A stretch of DNA of 37,766 nucleotides from an uncultured Lachnospiraceae bacterium (GTDB taxonomy: Bacteria > Bacillota > Clostridia > Lachnospirales > Lachnospiraceae): positions 1-37,766 of the forward strand of contig CAMVRS010000013.1 of the NCBI GenBank assembly GCA_947169935.1. The letters are read 5' to 3'. Below the pieces are notes generated by a model. That model was not told where the DNA came from. It did not search any database and saw only the letters and a program-made list of their open reading frames with translations. This document shows, in pieces, positions 5,843-12,971 of this stretch (positions are counted from its first letter, which is position 1; every line of letters starts with the position of its first letter). A program made the position numbers and the translations under genes.

Positions 5843-6895
5843 ATGTCAACGGGGTGGCATCAACTGACATGGACAGACAGACTGAAGATAGAGGTGCTGG
5901 TAAGGGCAGGGGAGAGTCAGGCACAGATCGCGAGGCTGATCGGATGCAACAGAAGTACAATCTGTAGAGAGTTAAAACGCGGGCGGTATCAGCACATAGC
6001 AAGGGATTATCTCGGTCCGGAAGAGCGTTACAGCCCCGAAATGGCACAGCAGAAACGGGATGAAACAAACGCGCACAGAGGCGTGCTGCTGAAGATAGGG
6101 AATGATATTGAATACGCCAATTATTTGGAAGAGAAGATCCTGGGAGGATTAAGCCCGGCAGCAGCGCTCGGAGAGCTGAAAGCGAAAGGAGAGGAAGGGC
6201 GCTTCAAAACAAGGATATGCGTTGCCACATTATACAGCTACATCGACAAGGGCGTGTTCCTCCTCTTATCAAATAAAAACCTTCTGATAAAAGGGAGACC
6301 AAAGAAGAACCGCAAAAAGAAGATACAGCGGGCGAAAAGAGCGAACGCAGGAACCAGCATCGAAAAGCGGCCGGAAGAGATTGACAAAAGGGAAGAGTTT
6401 GGCCACTGGGAAATGGACAGCGTGGTAGGCCCGCAGGGAAAGTCTAAGAGCACGATGCTGACACTGACGGAGAGAAAGACAAGGAAAGAGATTATATTCC
6501 ATCTGCCGAATCACACAGCAGAGGCCGTGGTGAATGCGGTGGATACATTGGAAAGAAAGTGGGGCGAGAAATTTTCACAGGTATTCAAGACGATCACCGT
6601 GGATAATGGTAGCGAATTCGCATTCTCTGAAGCGCTGGAAAAGAGCATAGATGGAAAGAAGAAAAGGACATCGCTGTATTATTGCCATCCGTTCTGCAGC
6701 TCTGAGAGAGGGACGAATGAGAATCAGAACCGTATGATCAGACGGAAGGTGCCAAAAGGCACAAATTTTGACGGGATGACAGACGAGGAGATACAGAGCA
6801 TAGAAGATTGGATGAACAACTACCCACGCCGCATATTAGGATACAGCACGGCAGCAGAAGAGTTCGAGGAGGAACTGGCAAGGATCACAACGTAA
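5843..6895 (+). CDS. IS30-family DDE transposase, intact
   Basis: 350 residues, full length for the family. The N-terminal HTH_38 (LTWTDRLKIEVLVRAGESQA, then IARLIGCNRSTICRELKRG) recognises element ends. The DDE core shows GHWEMDSV (Asp about 192), ITVDNGSEF (Asp about 254) and RGTNENQN (Glu about 293), with the family motif YYCHPFCSSERG. ATG 5843 is chosen for AAGGGGGTG 6 bases upstream. No terminal inverted repeats matching each other were found in about 80 bases upstream and 150 downstream, so it may be a domesticated or isolated gene rather than a bounded insertion sequence. It is co-directional with flanking genes and interrupts none visibly. Confidence 0.93.
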   Translation: MSTGWHQLTWTDRLKIEVLVRAGESQAQIARLIGCNRSTICRELKRGRYQHIARDYLGPEERYSPEMAQQKRDETNAHRGVLLKIGNDIEYANYLEEKILGGLSPAAALGELKAKGEEGRFKTRICVATLYSYIDKGVFLLLSNKNLLIKGRPKKNRKKKIQRAKRANAGTSIEKRPEEIDKREEFGHWEMDSVVGPQGKSKSTMLTLTERKTRKEIIFHLPNHTAEAVVNAVDTLERKWGEKFSQVFKTITVDNGSEFAFSEALEKSIDGKKKRTSLYYCHPFCSSERGTNENQNRMIRRKVPKGTNFDGMTDEEIQSIEDWMNNYPRRILGYSTAAEEFEEELARITT

Positions 6896-6920
6896 CATCA
6901 TCATATCAGAGCCATATCGG

Positions 6921-6944
6921 CATGGAATCCATGTAAGACATGGA
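6921..6944. repeat. Overlapping palindromes after the transposase gene
   Basis: CATGGA-A-TCCATG (6921-6933) overlaps TCCATGT-AAG-ACATGGA (6928-6944), so the central TCCATG can pair with either side. Just outside, GAGCCATATC and GAGCTATATC form an imperfect direct repeat about 35 bases apart. These could be binding sites for a phage regulator or for the transposase. The remaining intergenic bases up to 7026 are AT-rich with no gene seen. Confidence 0.5.
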
Positions 6945-7026
6945 GCTATATCTGTTAGGTTTCAACAAGGTTGACATAAAACAATTATGCAAAAACAACG
7001 AATATTAAAATCTGTTGCAAAAAATG

Positions 7027-7055
7027 TTGACATTTTCAAATGTAAGTTTTAAGAT
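7027..7055 (+). promoter_or_regulatory. Predicted early promoter with overlapping palindrome
   Basis: TTGACA (7027-7032) and TAAGAT (7050-7055) are separated by 17 bases. The palindrome ACATTT-TC-AAATGT (7030-7043) overlaps the -35 box and would be an operator for a dimeric repressor. A longer inverted repeat, GATGCAACAG (7058-7067) with CTGTAGCATC (7080-7089), spans the expected transcription start near 7062. It heads the long early operon. Confidence 0.65.
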
Positions 7056-7113
7056 GAGATGCAACAGAGAGAAATAGCGCTGTAGCATCTGAAATATAGT
7101 GTAAACTGACGGA

Positions 7114-7154
7114 AGATGTTTATAGAGCTAAAAGCTCTGTAAGCATCTTTTTTT
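7114..7154 (+). terminator. Intrinsic terminator in the leader of the early operon (attenuator)
   Basis: AGATGTTTATAGAGCT (7114-7129) pairs with AGCTCTGTAAGCATCT (7133-7148), with two T-G pairs and a 3-base loop, followed by seven T residues. It lies between the predicted early promoter and the first early gene, so the operon would need read-through or antitermination to be expressed. Confidence 0.75.
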
Positions 7155-7178
7155 ATTGCAATATCGGGAGGTGAGAGT

Positions 7179-7361
7179 GTGAGAAATTACAAAAAGATGA
7201 AATTCGAAGATCGAAAGACCATCGAAAAGATGCTGAAGGAAGGAATTGGCGTAAAAGACATAGCTGAAAAGATCGGAGTACATCAAGTAACGATCTACAA
7301 CGAGCTCAGAAGATGCCCGCCTGGTGAGTATGCGGCAGAGAAAGCGCAGGCGACACTATAA
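7179..7361 (+). CDS. Small helix-turn-helix protein resembling the IS30 transposase N-terminus
   Basis: 60 residues, essentially one HTH_38-like domain: MKFEDRKTIEKMLKEGIGVK, then DIAEKIGVHQVTIYNELRRC. It aligns by eye with the N-terminal domain of the transposase at 5843 but has no catalytic domain. GTG start with GGGAGGTGA 5 bases upstream. As the first gene behind the attenuated early promoter it could be a transcription regulator or an inhibitor that competes for transposase binding sites. Confidence 0.8.
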   Translation: MRNYKKMKFEDRKTIEKMLKEGIGVKDIAEKIGVHQVTIYNELRRCPPGEYAAEKAQATL

Positions 7362-7389
7362 CGCAGTTACGGCAGCGGCGGAGGGAGAA

Positions 7390-7740
7390 ATGAACGAAAC
7401 GGGAAAGAACATAGCCAAGAGGCGAAAAGAACTGGGCATGAGGCCGAGGCAGTTGGCTGAAATGTGTGACATGAACCCGGTGATCGTGGCAGGCATCGAA
7501 TCGGGGAAGTACACGCCGACAATCCAGGAGGTTGAGAATATGGCGGATGCTCTCCGGATTCGGCCGGAAAGGCTGCTGGGATGGAGGAGAGACGGCGGCC
7601 CGTTCATAACATGGTGGGAAGGCGGCGGCGGTGAAAAGATTATGCATGTGGAATGGGAGAAGCCGTACAAGCTGATAGCGAACGAAAGCTATCCGGCAGA
7701 TGGAGCCGTGAGGCTGATATTCGAGGAGGTGGAAGAGTGA
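7390..7740 (+). CDS. XRE-family helix-turn-helix protein
   Basis: 116 residues. The N-terminal XRE domain is clear: TGKNIAKRRKELGMRPRQLA, EMCDMNPVIVAGIESGKYTP and TIQEVENMADALRIRPERLL. About 45 further residues form an uncharacterised C-terminal part. ATG 7390 is supported by GGAGGG 4 bases upstream; a GTG at 7324 would give a basic extension overlapping the upstream gene. It may control the switch between early and other transcripts. Confidence 0.8.
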   Translation: MNETGKNIAKRRKELGMRPRQLAEMCDMNPVIVAGIESGKYTPTIQEVENMADALRIRPERLLGWRRDGGPFITWWEGGGGEKIMHVEWEKPYKLIANESYPADGAVRLIFEEVEE

Positions 7741-8087
7741 ACAAGGTAACGATCCAGACGGAAAGGCAAGGCGAATTGAAATTCAAAAATGAACTCGTGG
7801 CGATGATAGGAATAACGGAAGAGGGAGAAGGCAACAAAGCTGAGTGCATAGTTGTTGGAGACGGGAAAGGAATAATGAGCACATTGGGAATGGGTACCGG
7901 TCAGATATTCATGACCATGCTGGAGGAAATCCAGGATAAGTACAAAGACAAGGTAGCAGAAACATTCTTCGAGGGCTTCGCTCATGGAATAAGCGAGTAT
8001 AGAAAAAAGAAAGAGGCGAAGGGCAAGGAAATGAAAGAAGTACTGAACGAAATTCTAAGAAAAGCGGAGGAAAAAGTGCATGGTTGA
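7737..8087 (+). CDS. Phage protein of unknown function, 116 aa
   Basis: GTG start overlapping the stop codon of the XRE gene (GTGA), with GAGGAGG upstream. It begins with beta-strand-like segments (NKVTIQTERQGELKF) and has a C-terminal Lys/Glu-rich helix (EYRKKKEAKGKEMKEVLNEI). A GMGTGQIF segment is the only notable internal motif. No family recognised. Confidence 0.65.
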   Translation: MNKVTIQTERQGELKFKNELVAMIGITEEGEGNKAECIVVGDGKGIMSTLGMGTGQIFMTMLEEIQDKYKDKVAETFFEGFAHGISEYRKKKEAKGKEMKEVLNEILRKAEEKVHG

Positions 8088-8499
8088 GATTATCGCAACT
8101 ACCCTGATGCTGCTTCTTGCACCGGTGCAACCGCTTCTGACAAAGGACGACCTGGCGCTATGGGAGGCCTTACGGCAGCAGCGGTTTATAGAGGAACACA
8201 ACCTGCAGAAGGTACGGCTTTCGTGTTATGTCGCAGAGCCGGGCGCACGATGCGCAGACGGAACGATCCCATATGAGGGCGAGATCTCCTGTAACTGGGA
8301 GCACATGGGGCAGACCTGCATCATGTACGACCTTCGGACACTGGAGCAGGTAGCGGTATGGGAATGCCACGACGTAGGAGGAAATATCCTCCTGCAGAGA
8401 GGAGAGGCCATAGATGTATACAGAGACAGCCTGGAACGATGCTATGAGCTGGTAGGGCAGTATGGAGACTACGTATACATTGAGTGGCTGGATGAATAA
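8080..8499 (+). CDS. Secreted or membrane-anchored 3D-domain-like protein
   Basis: 139 residues with an N-terminal hydrophobic segment (VEIIATTLMLLLAPV) like a signal peptide or anchor. The C-terminal half resembles the 3D (double-psi beta-barrel) domain of YabE/MltA-type proteins: VRLSCYVAEPGARCADGTIP, GQTCIMYDL, then WECHDVGGNILLQRGEAIDV with conserved Asp residues. Such domains act on or bind peptidoglycan. In an early phage operon it could modify the envelope or be a spanin- or superinfection-like factor; this is inference. It overlaps the preceding gene by 8 bases. A TTGCACCGGTGCAA palindrome encodes Ala-Pro-Val in its leader. Confidence 0.65.
   Translation: MVEIIATTLMLLLAPVQPLLTKDDLALWEALRQQRFIEEHNLQKVRLSCYVAEPGARCADGTIPYEGEISCNWEHMGQTCIMYDLRTLEQVAVWECHDVGGNILLQRGEAIDVYRDSLERCYELVGQYGDYVYIEWLDE
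8117..8130. repeat. TTGCACCGGTGCAA palindrome, copy 2
   Basis: Perfect 14-bp palindrome in the leader of the 3D-domain-like gene (Leu-Ala-Pro-Val-Gln), identical to copy 1. Confidence 0.9.
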
Positions 8500-8683
8500 G
8501 CTCCCCCGAAACCCATTAACATATAAAAACCTGATGCTTCCTGCCAACGGCCAGAGCGCAAGACGACAGTGCCGGATGCGCAGGAACACGAAGCAAGCGG
8601 AGGTGGATGCGAAGTACCCGGGTGTACAGATGGAGCCATTGGCACCGAAAGAGCCCGTAAGTCTATCGCCATATATCCCGTAA
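8492..8683 (+). CDS. Doubtful small reading frame, 63 aa
   Basis: A frame starting at an ATG that overlaps the preceding stop (ATGAATAA), without a convincing ribosome site. It encodes an Arg/Pro-rich protein (ANGQSARRQCRMRRNTKQ). It is kept only because the operon is otherwise gapless and the 243-base stretch 8500-8742 would be empty. It may be a decayed gene. Confidence 0.3.
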   Translation: MNKLPRNPLTYKNLMLPANGQSARRQCRMRRNTKQAEVDAKYPGVQMEPLAPKEPVSLSPYIP

Positions 8684-8742
8684 GCAATAGGCGGTTATTA
8701 GGAAATAGTGAAAGCCGAAGGTTGTCCGCCTTTTATTGAGAG

Positions 8743-8949
8743 ATGGAAGAAGATACGAGAAAAGCACTGAATGATCTGGCAAGGCACAGGATGATACACA
8801 GGATCCTGGCAGACATAAGGATAGACATGGAAGTATGCGAGATCGAAGGATGGGACAAGCTGGAATACCTACGTACATTACAGAAAGAAATAGGAGGGTT
8901 GGGAAGTGCTTATATTATCGCAAAACAAAACACAGATCGTCGTGCTTGA
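8743..8949 (+). CDS. Small helical phage protein, 68 aa
   Basis: 68 residues, mostly helical and charged (DTRKALNDLARHRMIHRIL, then CEIEGWDKLEYLRTLQKEIG). The ribosome site (TTGAGAG) is modest. The next gene's ribosome site, AGGAGGG, lies within its 3' end, supporting operon organisation. No family recognised. Confidence 0.55.
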   Translation: MEEDTRKALNDLARHRMIHRILADIRIDMEVCEIEGWDKLEYLRTLQKEIGGLGSAYIIAKQNTDRRA

Positions 8950-9208
8950 AAATCTAAGTTCTATATTTTCAGACGCAAGCGCAAAAATCCGATGCAATTA
9001 CAACCAGAACGGCGGCGGAAGTGAGCTGGCCAGATATGACAACAGAGAACAGTGTGCGTATGTGATGGAGTATATCGCAATTTCTTACGAAAACGGCACA
9101 AAAACATGCGAACTGCCGTCTGCAAAACAGGTGGCGGAGAACATGGCAACAGCAAAGGCTCACAGATCGAACGTGAGCACCAGCAAGAACAGACATGGAG
9201 GGAGCTGA
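8906..9208 (+). CDS. Phage protein of unknown function, 100 aa
   Basis: GTG start preceded by GGAGGG. The N-terminus has beta-strand character (LILSQNKTQIVVLEN), followed by a GGGSELARYDNREQCAYVME segment and a helix. It resembles small conserved proteins next to methylases in clostridial phage early operons, recalled without a search. It overlaps its upstream neighbour by 44 bases and ends on the first base of the methylase-like start codon. Function unknown. Confidence 0.6.
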   Translation: MLILSQNKTQIVVLENLSSIFSDASAKIRCNYNQNGGGSELARYDNREQCAYVMEYIAISYENGTKTCELPSAKQVAENMATAKAHRSNVSTSKNRHGGS

Positions 9209-9891
9209 TGGCCAGAAGAGTATCAAGACAGGACATGCGGCAGACGGAACTGCAGAAAGCGATCCTGAGCATGTCAGGCCGTTACACGGCATACGAGATC
9301 TTCATGGACTGGATCGAATGTGCAGCTCTCTCCATAACAAATACGATCCATATGTTGCACGGAAAAGTATGGAAAGACCGGGAAGAAAAGTATGCGGCAA
9401 TAATGAGCAAGTACACAGCGGAAGAGCGTGAAAGGTTTCCGGAGATGCTGGCGTGGCTTGTAGAAGAACTGGAAGATGATCCAAGGGATGTATTAGGGGA
9501 AGTGTTCATGAGATCCGGCATGGGATCGGATGCTGGAGGTCAGTTCTTCACACCGTTCAATATATCAAAGATGATGGCCGCGGTATCTGTGGAACCTCCG
9601 GAAGACGGGGAGAAGATAAGGCTGAACGAGCCGTCCTGCGGATCCGGAGGGAGCATAATAGCGGCGGCGCTGGAGCTCAAAAGTAAAGGCGTGAACTATC
9701 AGAAGTGCATGAAGGTAGTCTGCCAGGATCTTGACTGGAGATGCGTGTATATGTGCTACGTACAGCTTTCCTACATGGGGATAGATGCCATATGCGTCCA
9801 GGGAGATACGCTCCTGGATCCATACAGGAAAGGATATCCGGAAGCACGAACACTGCGGACGCCGGCGAACATGGGAGCGCTGATCATATGA
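9208..9891 (+). CDS. N6-adenine DNA methylase-like protein (short)
   Basis: 227 residues with type I (HsdM-like) methylase features: SDAGGQFFTPFNISKMMAAV, the SAM-binding motif I NEPSCGSGGSIIAAALEL and VVCQDLDWRCVYMCYVQLSY (acidic motif II region). The catalytic (N/D/S)PP(Y/F) motif IV is not visible; the protein ends at TLRTPANMGALII. Short phage homologues seem to end like this, so it may be a non-catalytic SAM-binding protein, or need another subunit. ATG 9208 is preceded by GGGAGC and shares one base with the upstream stop. The recombinase gene follows with an ATGA overlap. Confidence 0.8.
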   Translation: MARRVSRQDMRQTELQKAILSMSGRYTAYEIFMDWIECAALSITNTIHMLHGKVWKDREEKYAAIMSKYTAEERERFPEMLAWLVEELEDDPRDVLGEVFMRSGMGSDAGGQFFTPFNISKMMAAVSVEPPEDGEKIRLNEPSCGSGGSIIAAALELKSKGVNYQKCMKVVCQDLDWRCVYMCYVQLSYMGIDAICVQGDTLLDPYRKGYPEARTLRTPANMGALII

Positions 9892-10958
9892 GAGAAGAAT
9901 TGAAGGTGAATCTGCTCAATATGCTGATACCGTACATCGGCAAGGATAATCTCTCGGACGTCAAATGGAAACTCGAAATAGAACTCTCCAAATATGAGAT
10001 CTCCGAACGATGCACAGAGCTGGCCGTGGTAACGGAAGGAAAGAATGAAGCGATACTGAAAAGGTTTATCGCCTCGAAGCTGGCGGCAGGCAGGACAAAG
10101 AGAACACTGGAATACTACCGAAACACGCTGCTGATGTTCTTTGAAAAGATGGGCAAAGATTTCGATGAGATCACGGCAGATGATATCAGATGGTATCTGG
10201 CCATCAGGGTAAACAAGGACAAGGTAAGCAAGACAACAGCGAACAATGAGCGGCGGAATATATCCGCATTCTACAAGTGGCTGCAGGTCGAAGAGGTTGT
10301 GCTTAAGAACCCGATGCTGAAGGTTGATCAGATGAAGGTCAACAAAGTTCAGAAAAAAGCATTCAGCGATATGGATATAGAACTGATCAGGAACGCCTGC
10401 AGAACAAACAAGGAAAGGGCGCTTGTAGAGCTGTTGATATCGACATGGTGCAGGGTATCGGAGGTTGCGCAGATCCAGCTCACGGACATAGAAGGCGATG
10501 AGATATTGGTACACGGGAAAGGCGAAAAAGACCGGACCGTATACCTGAACGCAAAAGCGAAGGTTGCACTGCAACGGTACCTTGAAGAGAGAAAAGACAC
10601 AAACCCGTACTTATTTGCCAGGGCAAAATATGCAGGGAATGTAATGAAGATGGCAAAAGGAAAGAAAAGAACAAAAGAAGCGGAGTGGTACATGCACGAG
10701 GAACTGGTAGATGCCACGGGCCGCATCGAGGCAAGCACGATCGAGTCAATAGTCAGGAAGATCGGAAAGAGAGCGGGGGTGGAAAACACTCATCCGCACA
10801 GGTTCCGGAGAACAGGGGCAACATTCGCTCTCAGAAACGGGATGGAGCTCGTTACGGTATCAAAGCTATTAGGCCATGCGAACATCGGAGTAACACAGAT
10901 CTATTTGGATATCTCAGACAACGAACTGGAAGAAGCGCATAAAAAGTATGTCAGATAG
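9888..10958 (+). CDS. Tyrosine recombinase (XerC/D-like integrase)
   Basis: 356 residues. N-terminal SAM-like core-binding domain about residues 50-145 (KRTLEYYRNTLLMFFEKMGK). The catalytic domain shows all expected residues: Arg189 (STWCRVSEVAQ), Lys211 (HGKGEKDR), His304-x-x-Arg307 (HPHRFRRTGAT), His330 (LLGHANIGVTQ) and Tyr339 (QIYLDIS). It cleaves and rejoins DNA at specific sites. It is embedded in the early operon (ATGA overlap upstream) and not next to an obvious attachment site, so it may resolve multimers, or integrate at a site that maps elsewhere. Confidence 0.93.
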   Translation: MREELKVNLLNMLIPYIGKDNLSDVKWKLEIELSKYEISERCTELAVVTEGKNEAILKRFIASKLAAGRTKRTLEYYRNTLLMFFEKMGKDFDEITADDIRWYLAIRVNKDKVSKTTANNERRNISAFYKWLQVEEVVLKNPMLKVDQMKVNKVQKKAFSDMDIELIRNACRTNKERALVELLISTWCRVSEVAQIQLTDIEGDEILVHGKGEKDRTVYLNAKAKVALQRYLEERKDTNPYLFARAKYAGNVMKMAKGKKRTKEAEWYMHEELVDATGRIEASTIESIVRKIGKRAGVENTHPHRFRRTGATFALRNGMELVTVSKLLGHANIGVTQIYLDISDNELEEAHKKYVR

Positions 10959-10967
10959 GAGGATGCG

Positions 10968-11231
10968 ATGAGACATTCAGACAACGGAGCAGTTGCTCTT
11001 TTAAAACGAAAGGCCTACGAAATGGCGCCAAAGATGATAGCGGCCTTCGCCCTGGTGCTGTACGAAAACACGGAACTGAGTACAGACAGGATCAACGAGC
11101 TGTGTGCCGAAGTGGCACCACTGTATGACAGAGCAGACCGTGAGGGATGGGATATCCGGGAGAACTGCTACGAGCGCACAGGCATCAACGTTTTTCATGA
11201 GAAAGAAGCAAAAGAGAGGGGGATCATATAG
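10968..11231 (+). CDS. Phage protein of unknown function, 87 aa
   Basis: 87 residues, mainly helical. The N-terminal GAVALLKRKAYEMAPKMIAA is amphipathic and not a clear membrane segment. AGGAGG lies before the ATG. It follows the recombinase after 9 bases. It could assist the recombinase, but only position suggests this. Confidence 0.6.
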   Translation: MRHSDNGAVALLKRKAYEMAPKMIAAFALVLYENTELSTDRINELCAEVAPLYDRADREGWDIRENCYERTGINVFHEKEAKERGII

Positions 11232-11402
11232 ATGGATATATTTATCAAAGGGCTGAATGACATGAGGAAGGATCTTGAAGCGGAAATAAAGAAGATGACG
11301 GATCAATACGGTACTTCCGGCATGATAGCAAGGGGAAAGATCGAGCAGTTGGAAAGCATCGAAAAGATGTACAGAACATACAAGGAGGGCGGACGGATAT
11401 GA
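11232..11402 (+). CDS. Small coiled-coil-like protein, 56 aa
   Basis: 56 residues (MDIFIKGLNDMRKDLEAEIK at the start, IARGKIEQLESIEKMYRTYK near the end), with heptad-like spacing of hydrophobic residues. It starts at the base after the upstream stop codon and overlaps the next gene by ATGA. No family recognised; it looks like a small phage regulatory or structural helper. Confidence 0.6.
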   Translation: MDIFIKGLNDMRKDLEAEIKKMTDQYGTSGMIARGKIEQLESIEKMYRTYKEGGRI

Positions 11403-11671
11403 GCGAAGCGGAAGCTCTCCGGGAAGCGGAGAGGATCATACGAAGGCAGGAGCAGGACAGGCTCTTCTATCGAAATGAAATGATCAGGCAGAAACTGTAC
11501 GGGATTGCGGTATGCCTGCTTACGATCGGGGGATGGTGGCTTCTTTCGGCGAGATACGGCCAGTTCGAGCACGGAATAACGGCCGCGCCGTTCCTGTGGA
11601 TGGGCTTCTACCTCATCCTGACGAAGAAAAACTGGTACAGAGAACTGGAATGTGACACAGAAACGGATTAA
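11399..11671 (+). CDS. Small membrane protein, 90 aa
   Basis: A charged N-terminal helix (SEAEALREAERIIRRQEQDR) precedes two hydrophobic segments (LYGIAVCLLTIGGWWLLSA and ITAAPFLWMGFYLILT), the usual topology of small phage membrane proteins. GGAGGG lies upstream and the start overlaps the preceding stop (ATGA). No function known; superinfection exclusion is one possibility for early phage membrane proteins. Confidence 0.65.
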   Translation: MSEAEALREAERIIRRQEQDRLFYRNEMIRQKLYGIAVCLLTIGGWWLLSARYGQFEHGITAAPFLWMGFYLILTKKNWYRELECDTETD

Positions 11672-11686
11672 AGGAGGGAAAAAGAA

Positions 11687-12019
11687 ATGCTGGGAACAAA
11701 AGACGAGCTGCAGGAGGCACTTAGTGCGTACACAACAGCAAGAGACATGCTGAAGCACCTGGAAGGCGGCGGGAGAATCGAAACGCTGCATACACCGGAA
11801 GGGCAGGGAAGCGTATTTGATAATCCGGGATTCATCGAAGCTTTTAAGAAGAGCCTGAGAGCACACAAAAAGGAAACATCATTAAGGCTCCGGGACCTGA
11901 TGGCCAAGGAAGAAGAATATCCGGAATGGATGACGAAGTGCAGGAATGAGCCCATCGTGACGCCGAAGAGCGACTACAGGCGCTGCGGAAGACGGGAAGC
12001 AGAGGACGACGGAAGGTAA
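11687..12019 (+). CDS. Phage protein of unknown function, 110 aa
   Basis: 110 residues, helical and charged, with a Gly-rich turn (HLEGGGRIETLHTPEGQGS). AAAGGAGGG precedes the ATG. The C-terminal part is basic (KSDYRRCGRREAEDDGR). No family recognised. Confidence 0.6.
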   Translation: MLGTKDELQEALSAYTTARDMLKHLEGGGRIETLHTPEGQGSVFDNPGFIEAFKKSLRAHKKETSLRLRDLMAKEEEYPEWMTKCRNEPIVTPKSDYRRCGRREAEDDGR

Positions 12020-12024
12020 ATGCC

Positions 12025-12480
12025 ATGATAGATGATGCCATTAGAAGCCCCACCATGATAAACAACCTCCGGGTCTTAGCAAAAGGATATCTCACGGACA
12101 AGGCGGCGGAATTTGAGAAACGCTTTAAAGAAGGCAAGTACCAGGCCGCCGCCTATATTAAAGATACGAGCGATGCAGTGTTCAATTTTGCACGGGAGAT
12201 CGGGATCCTGACGGAAATGGATGCAGAATGGTATTTCGGGAATGAAGAAAAGGAAGGGATCTTTTCGAGAGCACAGGAAGCAGTGACACGGGCAAGGGTA
12301 GACGGGGAACTCATCCAGGATGAGGTGATGAGGCGCTTTGAGAATCTTGTGTCAAACATCGGCCACAGTTTCCGCTACAGGATGAGTGGCGAAATGCAGG
12401 AGGTAGCGCTTCTGGCACTAAAGGAACACGCAGATGCAGTGCGTAAGGCGGCGAAGGACAGAGAAAGGCCGCGCAGATGA
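12025..12480 (+). CDS. Phage protein of unknown function, 151 aa
   Basis: 151 residues, almost entirely helical (AKGYLTDKAAEFEKRFKEG, then RRFENLVSNIGHSFRYRM), ending in a basic tail. It overlaps the RNase H-like gene by 4 bases (ATGA). No clear ribosome site distinguishes this ATG from alternatives; an ATG at 12055 is possible. No family recognised. Confidence 0.6.
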   Translation: MIDDAIRSPTMINNLRVLAKGYLTDKAAEFEKRFKEGKYQAAAYIKDTSDAVFNFAREIGILTEMDAEWYFGNEEKEGIFSRAQEAVTRARVDGELIQDEVMRRFENLVSNIGHSFRYRMSGEMQEVALLALKEHADAVRKAAKDRERPRR

Positions 12481-12971
12481 AAAAGACGGAAATATACATA
12501 TGTTCTGCTGTAAATTCGATCAAAGCCGTGGACGGTTATGGGACATACCTGCTGGTCTACAAAGCATCAAACGGACAGCTGGGGACAATGGATGAGACTT
12601 GTGAGCTGAAGAAGGCCACAAAAACCACATCGGAGCTGATGCTGGTAGCACAGGCACTGGAAAGATACAGGGAACCGTGCGAGATCACAGTTCATGTAAG
12701 GGTTTCACAGACGGTGACAGCTCTTTCGGAATGGATGCCGGCATGGCAGGAGAACGAATGGAAGAACTCAAAGGGAGAGGAAGTATCTCCGTGGTATAAG
12801 GCAATATCGGAACGATCGGAAGGCCATATCATCACTTATACGGCAGATAAGGGTGAATTTTCAAACTGGCTGGAGGATGAAACCAGAAGAAGAAAGGAGA
12901 AAAAGAAATGTTTGATAAGTTTGGAGAATTTGGCAGCGCAGAAGAACTCAACGCAACAGCGGAGGGCCTGA
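12477..12971 (+). CDS. RNase H-like protein with degenerate active site
   Basis: 164 residues with the strand and helix order of RNase HI: an opening strand EIYICSAVNSIKAVDGYGTY, strand LLVYKASNGQLGT, helix KATKTTSELMLVAQALERY and strand EITVHVRVSQTVTALSEWMP. The family's PAWQENEWKNSKGE-type loop follows. The glutamate of the second motif is present (TTSEL), but the first aspartate is replaced (YICS) and the third is replaced (VHVRVS). Known RNase HI enzymes need these residues, so this copy is probably not a nuclease. The Lys-rich C-terminus overlaps the next gene by 64 bases. Confidence 0.65.
   Translation: MKKTEIYICSAVNSIKAVDGYGTYLLVYKASNGQLGTMDETCELKKATKTTSELMLVAQALERYREPCEITVHVRVSQTVTALSEWMPAWQENEWKNSKGEEVSPWYKAISERSEGHIITYTADKGEFSNWLEDETRRRKEKKKCLISLENLAAQKNSTQQRRA

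Noticed and set aside
5843..6895. Complete bounded IS30 element
   Set aside because: No matching terminal inverted repeats or target duplication could be found in the flanks, so only the gene is annotated.
6971..6999. TTGACA at 6971 as an additional early promoter
   Set aside because: No acceptable -10 box is found 16-18 bases downstream.
9771..10574. 267-residue minus-strand frame opposite the recombinase gene
   Set aside because: It opposes a clear recombinase with full catalytic residues and lies inside a plus-strand operon.
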